Origin: Candidatus Latescibacterota bacterium
GTDB taxonomy: Bacteria; JAAXHH01
Assembly (NCBI GenBank): GCA_022823465.1
Contig: JAJEHX010000053.1
Coordinates: 62,001-126,000 of the forward strand
Length of the DNA stretch: 64,000 bases
Reading direction: 5' to 3'
The notes under the pieces were generated by a model. That model ran no database searches, was not told where the DNA came from, and saw only the letters and a list, made by a program, of their open reading frames with translations. Below, in pieces: positions 16,310-25,291 of this stretch. The position numbers and the translations under genes are program-made. Within the stretch, counting starts at the first letter, position 1. Each line of letters opens with the position of its first letter.

Positions 16310-17697
16310 TGCTGGTTCTGGACCTCGCGCTCAAGTCGCTCCGAAATCGTGCCTTCAGCACCTCGCTCACGATAGGCTCCATCGCCCTCAGCGTCGCCCT
16401 CCTGGTCGGCGTCGAGAACGTGCGCACGGGCATGCGCGAGAGCTTCTCCAACACAATCAGCCAGACCGATCTGATCGTGGGTACCAAGGGCGGCACGATT
16501 CAGTTGCTGCTGTACTCGGTCTTCGGCATGGGAGCGTCGACGGAGAACGTTTCCTGGGAGGCCTACAGGCAGTGGGCGGAGCATCCCGCGGTCGCGTGGA
16601 CCATCCCTTACAGCCTCGGGGACAGCCACAGAGGATTCCGGGTCATCGGCACAAACGAGGACTTCCTTCGCCACTACCGCTACCGCGGGGGTCAGGAAAT
16701 CGCGCTGGCGGAGGGAAGGGCGAACGCGGCCTTGTTCGACGTGACCCTGGGCGCGGACGTGGCGGCCGAGCTGAACTACGCGCTGGGCGACGAGATTGCG
16801 GTGACGCACGGGCTCGGCGAGGTGGGTTTTCTGCACCACGACCACATGCCCTTCACGGTCGTGGGCGTCCTCGCCAGGACGTTCACCCCCGTCGACCGCG
16901 CCATCTACGTGACCCTCGAGGGCATGGAGGCCATCCACTGGGAGGGCGGTGCGCCTCCGGCGTCGGACGATGGCCATGCTCACGACGACGCGGAGGCGGC
17001 TCCCGCGGACGATGGCCACACCCACAACCAAGAGATGGAGGCGGCTCCTGCAGGCGACGGCCTCGACGAGGCTGATGCGGCCCCTGCGGACGACGGCCAC
17101 GCTCAAGAGGAGGCGGTGGAGGTCTCGATCGATGATGTCGAAGTTACGCAGGTGACGTCGTTCTTCGTGGGCATGACCAGCCGCCGGGACGTACTCCAGC
17201 TGCAGCGCCAGATCAACGACTTCGAAGACGAGCCCATGATGGCCGTGATCCCCGGAGTCGCCCTGAACGAGATGTGGCAGGGCCTGGGCTACGCCGAGAC
17301 CGGCCTCCGGCTGGTGACCGTCTTCGTCGTGCTGGTGGGATTGCTGGGCATGCTGGTCTCACTCTACACGTCGCTCGACGAGCGCCGCCGGGAGATGGCG
17401 ATCCTGCGCGCCGTCGGGGCCGGGCCCAGCCGGATCGTCTCGCTGCTGGTGCTCGAGTCGGTGTGCCTGGCCACGGCGGGGTCCATCGGCGGACTGGCCC
17501 TGGTGTACGTGTTGCTCTCAGCCGGACAGTCCCTTGTCGAGGCGCAGGTCGGGCTTTTCATCCCGATCCGGCCCCCCGGTACCATCGAGTTACTCTTCCT
17601 GGGCGCCGTGGTGTCGGCCGGGTTCCTGATGGGTTTTGTGCCCGCGCTCAAGGCCTACCGCACCGCACTCCACGACGGCCTGGCAGTGCGAGTGTAG
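16309..17697 (+). CDS. FtsX/MacB-type ABC permease with His/Asp-rich periplasmic loop
   Basis: This 462-residue permease has one N-terminal membrane helix (SLTIGSIALSVALLVGVENV), a large periplasmic MacB-PCD-like domain and an FtsX core with three C-terminal helices (LVTVFVVLVGLLGMLVSLYTSLDERRREMAILRAVG is the characteristic stretch). Residues about 213-275 form an acidic insertion with repeated DDGHAH, DDGHTH and DDGHAQ units, suggestive of divalent-metal binding. ATG 16309 is fixed by overlap with the ATPase stop. A role in metal-dependent envelope transport is inferred from the loop and the DUF3299 neighbour. Confidence 0.87.
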   Translation: MLVLDLALKSLRNRAFSTSLTIGSIALSVALLVGVENVRTGMRESFSNTISQTDLIVGTKGGTIQLLLYSVFGMGASTENVSWEAYRQWAEHPAVAWTIPYSLGDSHRGFRVIGTNEDFLRHYRYRGGQEIALAEGRANAALFDVTLGADVAAELNYALGDEIAVTHGLGEVGFLHHDHMPFTVVGVLARTFTPVDRAIYVTLEGMEAIHWEGGAPPASDDGHAHDDAEAAPADDGHTHNQEMEAAPAGDGLDEADAAPADDGHAQEEAVEVSIDDVEVTQVTSFFVGMTSRRDVLQLQRQINDFEDEPMMAVIPGVALNEMWQGLGYAETGLRLVTVFVVLVGLLGMLVSLYTSLDERRREMAILRAVGAGPSRIVSLLVLESVCLATAGSIGGLALVYVLLSAGQSLVEAQVGLFIPIRPPGTIELLFLGAVVSAGFLMGFVPALKAYRTALHDGLAVRV

Positions 17698-17743
17698 GGG
17701 CTCTTGGTTCGAATCCGGACGAGCCAAGGGTTCTTAAAATCTG

Positions 17744-17770
17744 TGTAAACTTATTCCTCTTAAGCAGTTA
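17744..17770. repeat. 27-bp direct repeat, right copy
   Basis: This copy matches 14824-14850 at 26 of 27 bases. It lies 47 bp after the permease stop and is followed, like the left copy, by an AT-rich segment ending in a promoter. Confidence 0.85.
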
Positions 17771-17884
17771 CCTCAGATCCGCCGGCGTATGATCTCGGGT
17801 TCCCGGTTAGCGGGCGGACAGCACCTTGAGTTGACCTGACAACCTTCGATTCAATACCAAACCTCCAACTTTTCATTTTAGCTG

Positions 17885-17913
17885 TTGACATTCCGTAATA
17901 TATACTACATAAT
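17885..17913 (+). promoter_or_regulatory. Near-consensus sigma-70 promoter
   Basis: TTGACA (17885-17890), 17-bp spacer, CATAAT (17908-17913). The next gene starts at 17960 with GGGGAGG upstream. Confidence 0.75.
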
Positions 17914-17959
17914 TCAGAGTAATCACTTTATAAAAGTTCTTGCTAATGGGGAGGATATC

Positions 17960-18529
17960 ATGACAAACATAGAAAAACTCAGGGAGGACCTGGCCTACGT
18001 CCGGGCCGCGGCGGACCGATCGGACGGCGTGCCCGTCCGATCGATCTACCTGCTCTGGGCCGCGATTGTCCTGTGCGGATTCACGCTGGTAGATTTTGTC
18101 CCAAATCCGAGGTGGATAAACCTGTATTGGCTCATAGCGTCTCCGGCAGGTTTTGCGATCAGCCTCTGGATCGGTGTGAGGGTGAGCTTAAACGCAGGCC
18201 AGGCCGATCGTCGACAAGGTATTCGAATCATGTCACACTGGCTGGCATTCATGGTCACGGGAGTGCTCGGAGGACTGCTGGTGGCAGGGGGGCATCTGAA
18301 CGGTCAGGGAATAGGTTCGCTCTGGGTGCTGCTGCTCGCCCTGACTTATTTCTATGCCGGACTGCACTTTGATCGCAGGCTTCTGCCGGTCGGCATCCTT
18401 GTGGGGCTCTGTTATCCCGTTACCATCTTCGTGGAGGGATTCGGATGGACGATCTCGGGGATTATCATTGCGGCGGCACTCACGGCGCAGGCCTTTCTTG
18501 GATCGAGGAAACAGAATGCCTCCATCTGA
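17960..18529 (+). CDS. Small multi-pass membrane protein
   Basis: This 189-residue protein has a short charged N-terminus (TNIEKLREDLAYVRAAADR) and about five hydrophobic helices, e.g. IYLLWAAIVLCGFTLVDFV, YWLIASPAGFAISLWIGV, WLAFMVTGVLGGLLVAGG and ISGIIIAAALTAQAFLG. I recognise the pattern as a membrane protein usually paired with a winged-helix regulator, but not its function. GGGGAGG just upstream sets ATG 17960. The 3' end overlaps the regulator gene by 14 bases. Confidence 0.75.
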   Translation: MTNIEKLREDLAYVRAAADRSDGVPVRSIYLLWAAIVLCGFTLVDFVPNPRWINLYWLIASPAGFAISLWIGVRVSLNAGQADRRQGIRIMSHWLAFMVTGVLGGLLVAGGHLNGQGIGSLWVLLLALTYFYAGLHFDRRLLPVGILVGLCYPVTIFVEGFGWTISGIIIAAALTAQAFLGSRKQNASI

Positions 18530-18842
18530 TCCGGACCTATCGTCCCTGGACGAACTCGAAGCGCTGTCGGGCCTCCTCGAACACCGGGTGCGTCTGGCCA
18601 TCTGCGTCCTGCTTTCGAAACACGACATGATGTCTTTCAGCCGGCTGAAAAACGTGCTCGATGAGAAGGACGGCAGCATAGGAACGCACCTGCGCAAGCT
18701 CGAGGACGCCGGTTACCTGTCGATCGAGAAAACTTTCCGGGACCGTCGCCCGGTGACCTGGTATCAACTCACCGAAGAGGGAAGGCGCCGCCTCAAGCTT
18801 CACGTGTCTAACCTGATGCGACTGATCAATCGGGCAGAGTAG
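18516..18842 (+). CDS. Winged-helix transcriptional regulator (MarR/ArsR-like, HTH_27)
   Basis: This 108-residue regulator has a single winged-helix domain: LLEHRVRLAICVLLSKHDMMSFSRLKNVL, recognition helix DGSIGTHLRKLEDAGYLSIEK and a wing with RRPVTWYQLTEEGRRRL. It lacks metal-binding cysteines. Its start lies inside the upstream membrane-protein gene, so the pair is co-translated, and it probably regulates that operon from the 17885 promoter. Confidence 0.85.
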   Translation: MPPSDPDLSSLDELEALSGLLEHRVRLAICVLLSKHDMMSFSRLKNVLDEKDGSIGTHLRKLEDAGYLSIEKTFRDRRPVTWYQLTEEGRRRLKLHVSNLMRLINRAE

Positions 18843-18929
18843 TATTGGCGTCCGGTCGCAGGAGGCCGCCAGCAAAACCGTGAAATACTCTCAGACGATT
18901 CGGAGTCATAAATACAAGACCAGGGGAAA

Positions 18930-18987
18930 CCGGGCGGTCCAGGCAGTCCAGGGAGTGCGGGCGATCCAGGCGGCCCAGGTGCTCCGG
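18930..18987. repeat. GGYCCAGGC-type short tandem array (collagen-like in one frame)
   Basis: Imperfect 9-bp units around CCAGGCGGT form a 58-bp array in the spacer before the tRNA-Ser pair. One frame would read Pro-Gly-Gly-Pro-Gly-Ser and similar Gly-x-y triplets, but a TAA lies just upstream with no start codon between, so it is not a gene. Confidence 0.65.
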
Positions 18988-18996
18988 TGAATTACA

Positions 18997-19026
18997 TTGA
19001 CACCCGCCGAGCCTTCAGCCTATATT
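18997..19026 (+). promoter_or_regulatory. Promoter of the tRNA-Ser pair
   Basis: TTGACA (18997-19002), 18-bp spacer and TATATT (19021-19026) end 12 bases before the first tRNA. Confidence 0.75.
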
Positions 19027-19038
19027 GCCAGCCTGCCA

Positions 19039-19125
19039 GGTGGGGTGTCTGAGTGGCCGAAAGAGACGGTCTTGAAAACCGTTGTACCTTTGCGGGTACC
19101 GTGGGTTCGAATCCCACCCCCACCG
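19039..19125 (+). tRNA. tRNA-Ser (anticodon TGA)
   Basis: A class II tRNA of 87 nt. The acceptor GGTGGGG pairs with CCCCACC before discriminator G, the anticodon loop CTTGAAA carries TGA, a long variable arm follows, and the T-arm is GTGGG-TTCGAAT-CCCAC. CCA is not encoded. Confidence 0.96.
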
Positions 19126-19147
19126 TCCAGCGGTGCGGAATCTCTTG

Positions 19148-19235
19148 GGAGAGGTGCGAGAGTGGCTGAATCGGATCGCCTGCTAAGCGATTGTGGGTCA
19201 AAAACCTACCGAGGGTTCGAATCCCTCCCTCTCCG
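19148..19235 (+). tRNA. tRNA-Ser (anticodon GCT)
   Basis: A class II tRNA of 88 nt. The acceptor GGAGAGG pairs with CCTCTCC, the anticodon loop CTGCTAA carries GCT, there is a long variable arm, and the T-arm is GAGGG-TTCGAAT-CCCTC. It lies 22 bases after the other tRNA-Ser and likely shares its transcript. CCA is not encoded. Confidence 0.96.
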
Positions 19236-19332
19236 TTAAACATCTTGTCATGACTCCCCGGCCAAAGGGTCGCGGATTCTTCCGCCGATGAGGCGTGGCA
19301 CTCTACCCCTTCGCATGCCAGGAGCACCATCC

Positions 19333-19779
19333 ATGAAGTACCAGTTGAAGCGAATCGACACGTGGTCCGCTGTCAAGATTACCTTTCTCATCGCCGGAGT
19401 AGTAGGGTTCGTGGTCGGGGCGCTCTACGCCGTGCTGATTACCCTGATGGCGAGTTTCATGGGCATGGTGGGAATGTCCGAAGGCATGCCCGAAGAGATG
19501 GGGTATATCGTGGGCGCCACGGGTTTCATTGCGGTTGTAGCCTGGATCGTTCTGACCATCCTGTACGCCGTGCTCGGTGCCCTGGTAGTCGCCCTGGCCA
19601 CCTGGCTGTATAATCTGTTGGCGGGCGCGATAGGCGGGGTGACCGTGACCTTCGAAGCCGTACCGTCAGTCGTGCCTGCTTCCGACGCAACTCCCGCACC
19701 ACCGGCCGCCGCGCCTCCTGCTTCCGACGCTTCGACCGCGGCGCAGGATGCTTCCGGCCCGGATCCCCAGTCGACGTAA
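19333..19779 (+). CDS. DUF3566-like small membrane protein
   Basis: This 148-residue protein starts MKYQLKRIDTWSAVKITFLIAG, has two or more membrane helices (VVGFVVGALYAVLITLM; IVLTILYAVLGALVVALATWLYNLLAG) and the closing GGVTVTFE typical of DUF3566. A low-complexity Ala/Pro/Ser tail of about 35 residues follows. AGGAG eight bases upstream sets ATG 19333. Function is unknown. It precedes gltX by six bases and may be co-transcribed. Confidence 0.75.
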   Translation: MKYQLKRIDTWSAVKITFLIAGVVGFVVGALYAVLITLMASFMGMVGMSEGMPEEMGYIVGATGFIAVVAWIVLTILYAVLGALVVALATWLYNLLAGAIGGVTVTFEAVPSVVPASDATPAPPAAAPPASDASTAAQDASGPDPQST

Positions 19780-19785
19780 CGACTC

Positions 19786-21270
19786 ATGCCCCGGCCCGTA
19801 CGCGTTCGCTTTGCCCCCAGCCCCACCGGATTGCTGCACATCGGCAGCGCCCACACGGGCCTGTTCAACTGGCTCTTCGCCCGCAGGGAGAAGGGCCGCT
19901 TTCTCCTGCGCATCGAAGATACCGACACCGCACGCTCCCGTCCGGAGTGGGTCGATGCCATATTCGAAGTGCTGGATTGGATGGGCATGGACTGGGACGA
20001 AGAGGCAGTCTACCAGTCCCAGAGGTTTGACCGGCACGTTTCACGGGCCGAGTCTCTGGTTGAAGCGGGAAAGGCCTACCGATGCTACTACCTGCCTGAA
20101 GAATTGGAAGCGAAGAAACGAGAAGCCCTTGCGGAAGGCCGGTCCTGGCGAAACGACCGCCGCTACGCGGACATCACGGCCGCCGAGGCGCAAACGCTGG
20201 AGGCCGAGGGCCGAAAGCCGGTCATCCGGCTCATGATCCCCGAAGGAAAAACCGTTTTTAAGGACCGGATACTCGGCGAGATCGAGGTGGAGAACGAGAC
20301 CATCGACGATTTCGTCATCGTCCGGTCCAACGGCACGCCCCTGTACCACCTGGCCGTGGTGGTCGACGACGTGGACATGAACGTGTCCCACGTCATCCGC
20401 GGCATCGACCATGTCACCAATACCACCAAGCACATCCACCTCTTCCAGGCTCTCGAAGCCGAATTGCCGGAATTCGCCCATCTGCCCAGCATCCTGGGGG
20501 AAGACAAGAAGAAGCTGTCCAAGCGGCACGGCGCCGTGTCCGTCTCCGAATACCGCGACGCCGGCTACCTGCCCGACGCCGTGGTCAATTTCCTCTCGCT
20601 GCTCGGATGGCAGACCGGCGACGACCAGGAATTCTTCACCCGCGCCGAGCTCATGAAGCGGTTCTCCCTGGACCAGGTCCACAAGCGGGACACCGTCTTC
20701 GACCTGCGAAAATTCGAATGGCTGAACGGGCAGCACATCATGGCCCTGTCCGAGGAGGAACTCTGGCCCCTGGCACAACCCTTCCTGCGGCAGGCGGGTC
20801 TCACAGGTGATGAGCAGGCCGACGGATCGGCCATTGACCACGGCTATGCGCTGGCGGTCTTCGGGCTGCTGCGGGAACGGTGCCGCACGCTGGCCGATTT
20901 TCCGGTCCAGGGCAAGTTCTTCTTCACGGACGACTTCGACTACAATCCCAAGGCCGTGCGAAAGCACTGGTCGAAGGAGCCCGAGGCCGTGTCCGAACGG
21001 ATCGGCTGGCTCCGCGATGAATTCGCGGCACTCGAAGCTTTCGACGTCGAAGCGGTGGAAGGCGTGGTCCGGGACCTGTCGGAACGTCACGGGCTCAAGG
21101 CGGCCCAGTTCATCCACCCCTGCCGCGTGGCCCTGACCGGCGAAATGGCCGGACCATCTCTTTTTCATTTGATCGCCGTACTGGGTAAAGAGGTGTGTAT
21201 CGACCGCCTGACCAGGGCCCGGGAGCGTCTTCCGGATGTCGTCGAGCAGGCGGCGGTTAGTGAGGGCTGA
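19786..21270 (+). CDS. gltX: Glutamate--tRNA ligase
   Basis: This 494-residue class I synthetase charges tRNA-Glu. It has FAPSPTGLLHIGSAHTGL with the HIGS motif at residues 18-21, and KKKLSKRHG near residue 243. The C-terminal helical anticodon-binding region (QFIHPCRVALTGEMAGPSLFHLIAVLGKE) is complete. Length is normal for bacterial GluRS. Whether it is discriminating or also charges tRNA-Gln cannot be told here. ATG 19786 follows the DUF3566-like gene almost directly. Confidence 0.96.
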   Translation: MPRPVRVRFAPSPTGLLHIGSAHTGLFNWLFARREKGRFLLRIEDTDTARSRPEWVDAIFEVLDWMGMDWDEEAVYQSQRFDRHVSRAESLVEAGKAYRCYYLPEELEAKKREALAEGRSWRNDRRYADITAAEAQTLEAEGRKPVIRLMIPEGKTVFKDRILGEIEVENETIDDFVIVRSNGTPLYHLAVVVDDVDMNVSHVIRGIDHVTNTTKHIHLFQALEAELPEFAHLPSILGEDKKKLSKRHGAVSVSEYRDAGYLPDAVVNFLSLLGWQTGDDQEFFTRAELMKRFSLDQVHKRDTVFDLRKFEWLNGQHIMALSEEELWPLAQPFLRQAGLTGDEQADGSAIDHGYALAVFGLLRERCRTLADFPVQGKFFFTDDFDYNPKAVRKHWSKEPEAVSERIGWLRDEFAALEAFDVEAVEGVVRDLSERHGLKAAQFIHPCRVALTGEMAGPSLFHLIAVLGKEVCIDRLTRARERLPDVVEQAAVSEG

Positions 21271-21336
21271 GTTGCAGTTGCAATTGTAATTTTGGCGAAG
21301 CGAAATCGTGACGAGACGAAGAGAAAGGATAGGACG

Positions 21337-21795
21337 ATGACCGAGCCCAATGCCACAGAGAAACTTACCTACTCGATTACCATTAACGCTTCGAAGGAAC
21401 AGGTGTGGCACGCCCTGTTCGATGACGAACCGTTCAGGAAGTGGTCGGGTATTTTTGCCGAGGGATCTCACTTCGTGGGTGACTGGAGCGAGGACAGTGA
21501 GATACGGTTCCTGACAAAGGACAACGACGGCATGGTCAGCATGATTGACAAGAACCGCCCGTACGAATTCATGTCTATCCGCCATATCGGATACATCAGG
21601 CAGGGCGTGGAGGATACGGAAAGCGACGAGGTGAAGTCGTGGACGCCGGCCTTTGAAAACTACACGCTGAAGGAGGCCGACGGGGGTACCCATTTGACCG
21701 TGGAAACGGACACGTTCAACGACTTCGTGGAGTATTTCAACGAAACCTGGCCCAAGGCGCTGGTGGTGGTCAAGGATGTCGCCGAGGCGGAATGA
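21337..21795 (+). CDS. SRPBCC/AHSA1-family protein
   Basis: This 152-residue protein is a START/Bet-v1-like fold of the AHSA1/CalC group: ITINASKEQVWHALFDDEPFRKWSG near the N-terminus and a C-terminal helix (FNDFVEYFNETWPKALVVVKDVAE). These proteins bind hydrophobic ligands or act as co-chaperones; the role here is unknown. AAAGGATAGGA before ATG 21337 supports the start. The longer frame to 21292 only adds basic residues. Confidence 0.85.
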   Translation: MTEPNATEKLTYSITINASKEQVWHALFDDEPFRKWSGIFAEGSHFVGDWSEDSEIRFLTKDNDGMVSMIDKNRPYEFMSIRHIGYIRQGVEDTESDEVKSWTPAFENYTLKEADGGTHLTVETDTFNDFVEYFNETWPKALVVVKDVAEAE

Positions 21796-21842
21796 TCAGG
21801 TTGCTCCAAACTGGACTGCCCCGACTGCAAGCGAAGCACCGG

Positions 21843-22250
21843 TCAAAGGTATTTCATCATACCAACGATCAGTGCGGACATGCTGATCATACAGACCAGC
21901 ATCTTGTTGACGGCGCTGCTGATCTGCTTTTCCAGGTCCGATTTCATCGCTGCCATCTCGGCTCTCAATACTTTCAGATCTTCCCTCGTTGCGAACCGTT
22001 CCATTTTCGCATTTAGCGAATCTTTAAGTACCTCCAGGTCTTCCTTGGTCGCAAACCCAGCCAGGTCTTCCTTGGTCGCAAACCCAGCCAGATCTTCCTT
22101 CGTCGCGAATTCGGCCAGATCTTCCTTCGTCACCAGGTCGTTCCGGCTCCACGCCATCGCATTGACGATGGCTTCCGCCTGCTTCGTCTCAATGCCCGCG
22201 GCTTCGAATTCGCGGACCGTGGCGTGCGTATCAATGGGATAGTAGGACAC
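21843..22250 (-). CDS. DUF1640-like coiled-coil membrane-anchored protein
   Basis: This 135-residue protein begins IDTHATVREFEAAGIETKQAEAIVNAM, the opening of the DUF1640/CCDC90-like family. It continues with a coiled coil made of repeated FATKEDLAG units (about residues 40-75) and a C-terminal membrane helix (KMLVCMISMSALIVGMMKYL). The coiled-coil repeats are encoded by near-identical 30-bp units (about 22035-22140). Related proteins in mitochondria regulate the calcium uniporter, but bacterial roles are unknown. Confidence 0.75.
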   Translation of the reverse strand: MSYYPIDTHATVREFEAAGIETKQAEAIVNAMAWSRNDLVTKEDLAEFATKEDLAGFATKEDLAGFATKEDLEVLKDSLNAKMERFATREDLKVLRAEMAAMKSDLEKQISSAVNKMLVCMISMSALIVGMMKYL

Positions 22251-22367
22251 GATGTCACCTGCACCTGGTGATTGCGGTAAATCGGATTGTTAAAGGATTA
22301 GTCGGATTGAGCGTCGGCATCTCGACGTTTAATTTCCTGGATCGTGATTGCCGCGGTCGAGCAATCC

Positions 22368-23552
22368 CTAATGCCTCTTCCGGTACCACCGGTATTCGAC
22401 GAGCATGCCCGCGATCAATACGACGCAGCAGAGCACATAGGGCATCCGAAGGCCGATGAGCTGGGCCAGCAGGCCGCCGACCAGGGGCCCCGACACCATG
22501 CCCATGCCGACGATCATCTCGTTGCGCGCGCCTTTTTCTCCTTTTCGTTCTTCCTGGAAAAAGGAATAGAACTGGCTGGCTGAAAAGGCGGCGCCCACCA
22601 GCAACCCGACGGTCCCGAAGGCGAAGGCCAGCACCACGGTCGAATCCTGCGTCGTGACGACGATCATGCCGACCACGGCGGCGATCTGGGGAATGACGAG
22701 CGGCCTGAGCCGGAACTGCCACCACGTCGTGTACCGCGCGACGAGAAAGACCAGCATCTGCAGGAGCCGGGGAATGGCCAGCAGTATGCCGAGCGTATCC
22801 GGCCGGATGAGGAGCACGGTGGCGAGCTTGGGGAACTGGTTGTTGAGCATGCCGATCATGAAGAAGGCCGTGAAATTGGCCGTCCAGGCGATCCAGCGGA
22901 AGCGGGCCGTGTCCACGTGTTCCCGCGGCTCCCCCGCCGGGTCCTCGTCCCGCACGGCCGAGGACTCGAACCGCAGCAAGAGAATCGCCAGCGTGAGCAC
23001 GACCATGCCGATCACGCCGGTGGCAAAGGGCACCCTGGGGCCCACGAGGTAGAGATAGCCCCCCGCCAGCGGTCCCAGCATGAATCCCAGGGTCCAGAAC
23101 ATGTTGAAGGTGCCGAGGGTCTTGACGAGTTGCGCCCGGCTGCGGCCCTCGGCCAGGATCGCCTGCACCGCCGGCCAGAAGAGGGCCAGCAATCCCCATC
23201 CCAGGGCCGCGCCCGCGAGAAGCATCCAGTAGTTCACCGCCAGGAAGAGCATGCCGAATACCAGCGCGGTCAGGCCGGCGGCGATGGCCAGGAGGCGGCG
23301 GCGGTCGAAGCGGTCGGCCAGTTTGCCCGTGAAGGTGCAGGCCACGGTGAAGCTGAGCGAGCCCGCGGTGCCGATGAATCCCAGTTCCACCACGGAAGCG
23401 CCCATGTCGAGGGCCCGCAGGGGCACGGCAAAGGACACCAGGCCCGTGCAGAAATCCATGGCAAAAGCGGCGATGAAGAGGAAGTAGTCGGAACGCTTGA
23501 GCACCGGTTTCGACGGGCTCCGAGTGGCATGGGTCATGGAAGGCGCCCGCAT
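22368..23552 (-). CDS. Major facilitator superfamily transporter
   Basis: This 394-residue transporter has about 12 membrane helices and the MFS A-motif region GKLADRFDRRRLL between helices 2 and 3. It follows the ferric-type ABC permease gene after six bases on the same strand, so it is probably the last gene of that operon. Substrate is unknown, and a siderophore or metabolite exporter is only a guess. The spacer 22251-22367 holds no gene. Confidence 0.88.
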   Translation of the reverse strand: MRAPSMTHATRSPSKPVLKRSDYFLFIAAFAMDFCTGLVSFAVPLRALDMGASVVELGFIGTAGSLSFTVACTFTGKLADRFDRRRLLAIAAGLTALVFGMLFLAVNYWMLLAGAALGWGLLALFWPAVQAILAEGRSRAQLVKTLGTFNMFWTLGFMLGPLAGGYLYLVGPRVPFATGVIGMVVLTLAILLLRFESSAVRDEDPAGEPREHVDTARFRWIAWTANFTAFFMIGMLNNQFPKLATVLLIRPDTLGILLAIPRLLQMLVFLVARYTTWWQFRLRPLVIPQIAAVVGMIVVTTQDSTVVLAFAFGTVGLLVGAAFSASQFYSFFQEERKGEKGARNEMIVGMGMVSGPLVGGLLAQLIGLRMPYVLCCVVLIAGMLVEYRWYRKRH

Positions 23553-23558
23553 GGCCGA

Positions 23559-25283
23559 TTACGACAGGCTCCGCTGCGCCGTGCCGCGGGAGAAGAAGTT
23601 GGAACCCAGAAGGACGACGGATACGAGGAGCAGGAGCAGGACGGCGTAGGCCGCGGCGCTGCCGATGTTGAACTGGCGCAGGTGGGACAGGATCTCCATG
23701 GCGATGGGCCGGTTGTCGTAGACGTACAGGAGAATGGACGCCACGAATTCGCCCAGGGCGGTGACGAAGGCGAGCAGGGTCCCGGCGAGCACGCCCGGAC
23801 CGATGAGCGGCAGGGTGACGCGGCGGAAGGCGTAGAACCATCCCGCGCCCAGGTTGCGCGCCGCCTCCTCCAGGGAGTCGTCCAGCTGCCTGAAGGCCGC
23901 CGAGGAGGCCCGGAAGACGATGGGCAGATGCCGGACGAAGTACGCGATGGGCAGGAGCCAGAAGGAACCTACCAGTATCTGGCCGAAGCTGAAGGGCGTG
24001 CCGTGGCTGAAGGCCACGATAAGGTTGATGGCCACCACTGTGCCCGGCAGCGCCCAGGGCACCATCACGAGGGCGTCGAGCAGCTTGCGTCCCCGGAACG
24101 TGCCCTTGACCACCAGGTAGGCCGCGGTGACGCCGATGGCCACGTCGGCCGCCGTGGAGATCACCGCCATGTTCAGGCTGTTGCGGATCGGTTCCCAGAA
24201 GGTGGGGTCCTGGAAGAGGCGGCCGTAGTTGTCCGATGTATATACCTGGGGCAGGATCTGGTGCGTCCACGTGCCGTCCTGGACGAAGGACAGCAAGAGG
24301 ATGGTCAGGTGGGGCAGCAGGAGCACGACCACCATGGCGATCCCGGCGGCGCCCGCGATCAAGCGCGCCCAGCGTCCCCGGATCTCGCGGCGGACGTTCG
24401 CCGTGCCCTTGGTGCTCATGGCGTACTGCCGCCGCCCTTCGTAACGGCGCATCCAGAACAGAAAGGCGATGGAAAAGGCGGAGAGGACCACGGTCTGCGT
24501 GACGGCCATGGCCATGTCGCCGTTCAGCTTGGACGTATAGATGTTCAGGCTCAGAAAGCGGAACCCTCCTGCGAAGATGAAAGGCGCGCTGAAGGAATTC
24601 ATGGACGTCATGAAGACCAGGAGCGTAGCCCCCACGAGGGCGGGCGTCAGCAGGGGCAGGGTGACCGTCCGGAAGCTGAACCAGGACGACGCGCCCAGGT
24701 TGCGGGCCGCCTCCATGACCGCGGGATCCATGCCTCGCAATGCGGCCGACGTGAAGAGGTAGAAGAAGACGTACATCGTGTAGCCGTGGACGAGCAGCAC
24801 GGCCCACACGCCGTTCAGCGAAAAGGGCGGGCGCTCCAGGCCCAGGGCCGCCTGGATGAGGCGCGGGATCATGCCGCTTTCGCTGTAGAGAAACAGGAAG
24901 GCGAGCACGCCCACCAGGGGCGGCAGGACAATGGGCAGTGTGGTCAGCGCAGAGAAGACGGACCGGCCGGGGAATTCGTAATGGGTGAAGATGAGGGCCA
25001 GGGGCACGCCGATGAGGGCCGAGAGCAGCACGCTGCCCACGGAGACCATGACGCTGTTGAAGAGGGCCTCCATGTAGGACGGGTAATCGGGATCGAAGAA
25101 CTCCCCGTAGTTGCCGAAGCCGAACTGTCCCTCGCGAAACAGGCTCTCCCAGAGCACGAGCGCGGCCGGATAGACGATGTATCCGAGTATGATGAATCCC
25201 AGGGGGATGAAGACGAGAACGCGGGGTTGCCGCATGAGGGCGTACAGGACGCGGGGCCGGCGGAGGGCGGCGTGCAGGGTCAT
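23559..25283 (-). CDS. Ferric-type ABC transporter permease, fused dimer (FbpB/ThiP-like)
   Basis: This 574-residue protein holds two BPD-transport inner-membrane domains in one chain, each with an EAA motif (EAARNLGASSWFSFRTVTLPLL and EEAARNLGAGWFYAFRRVTLPLI). This is the FbpB/SfuB/ThiP layout for Fe(III) or related importers. About 12 membrane helices are visible. The ATPase gene lies eight bases upstream and the binding-protein gene before it, forming a full importer. Confidence 0.92.
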   Translation of the reverse strand: MTLHAALRRPRVLYALMRQPRVLVFIPLGFIILGYIVYPAALVLWESLFREGQFGFGNYGEFFDPDYPSYMEALFNSVMVSVGSVLLSALIGVPLALIFTHYEFPGRSVFSALTTLPIVLPPLVGVLAFLFLYSESGMIPRLIQAALGLERPPFSLNGVWAVLLVHGYTMYVFFYLFTSAALRGMDPAVMEAARNLGASSWFSFRTVTLPLLTPALVGATLLVFMTSMNSFSAPFIFAGGFRFLSLNIYTSKLNGDMAMAVTQTVVLSAFSIAFLFWMRRYEGRRQYAMSTKGTANVRREIRGRWARLIAGAAGIAMVVVLLLPHLTILLLSFVQDGTWTHQILPQVYTSDNYGRLFQDPTFWEPIRNSLNMAVISTAADVAIGVTAAYLVVKGTFRGRKLLDALVMVPWALPGTVVAINLIVAFSHGTPFSFGQILVGSFWLLPIAYFVRHLPIVFRASSAAFRQLDDSLEEAARNLGAGWFYAFRRVTLPLIGPGVLAGTLLAFVTALGEFVASILLYVYDNRPIAMEILSHLRQFNIGSAAAYAVLLLLLVSVVLLGSNFFSRGTAQRSLS

Positions 25284-25291
25284 GGTCCGGT

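Noticed and set aside
18930-19000. Collagen-like Gly-x-y mini-protein
   Set aside because: A TAA precedes the repeats in that frame with no start codon in between.
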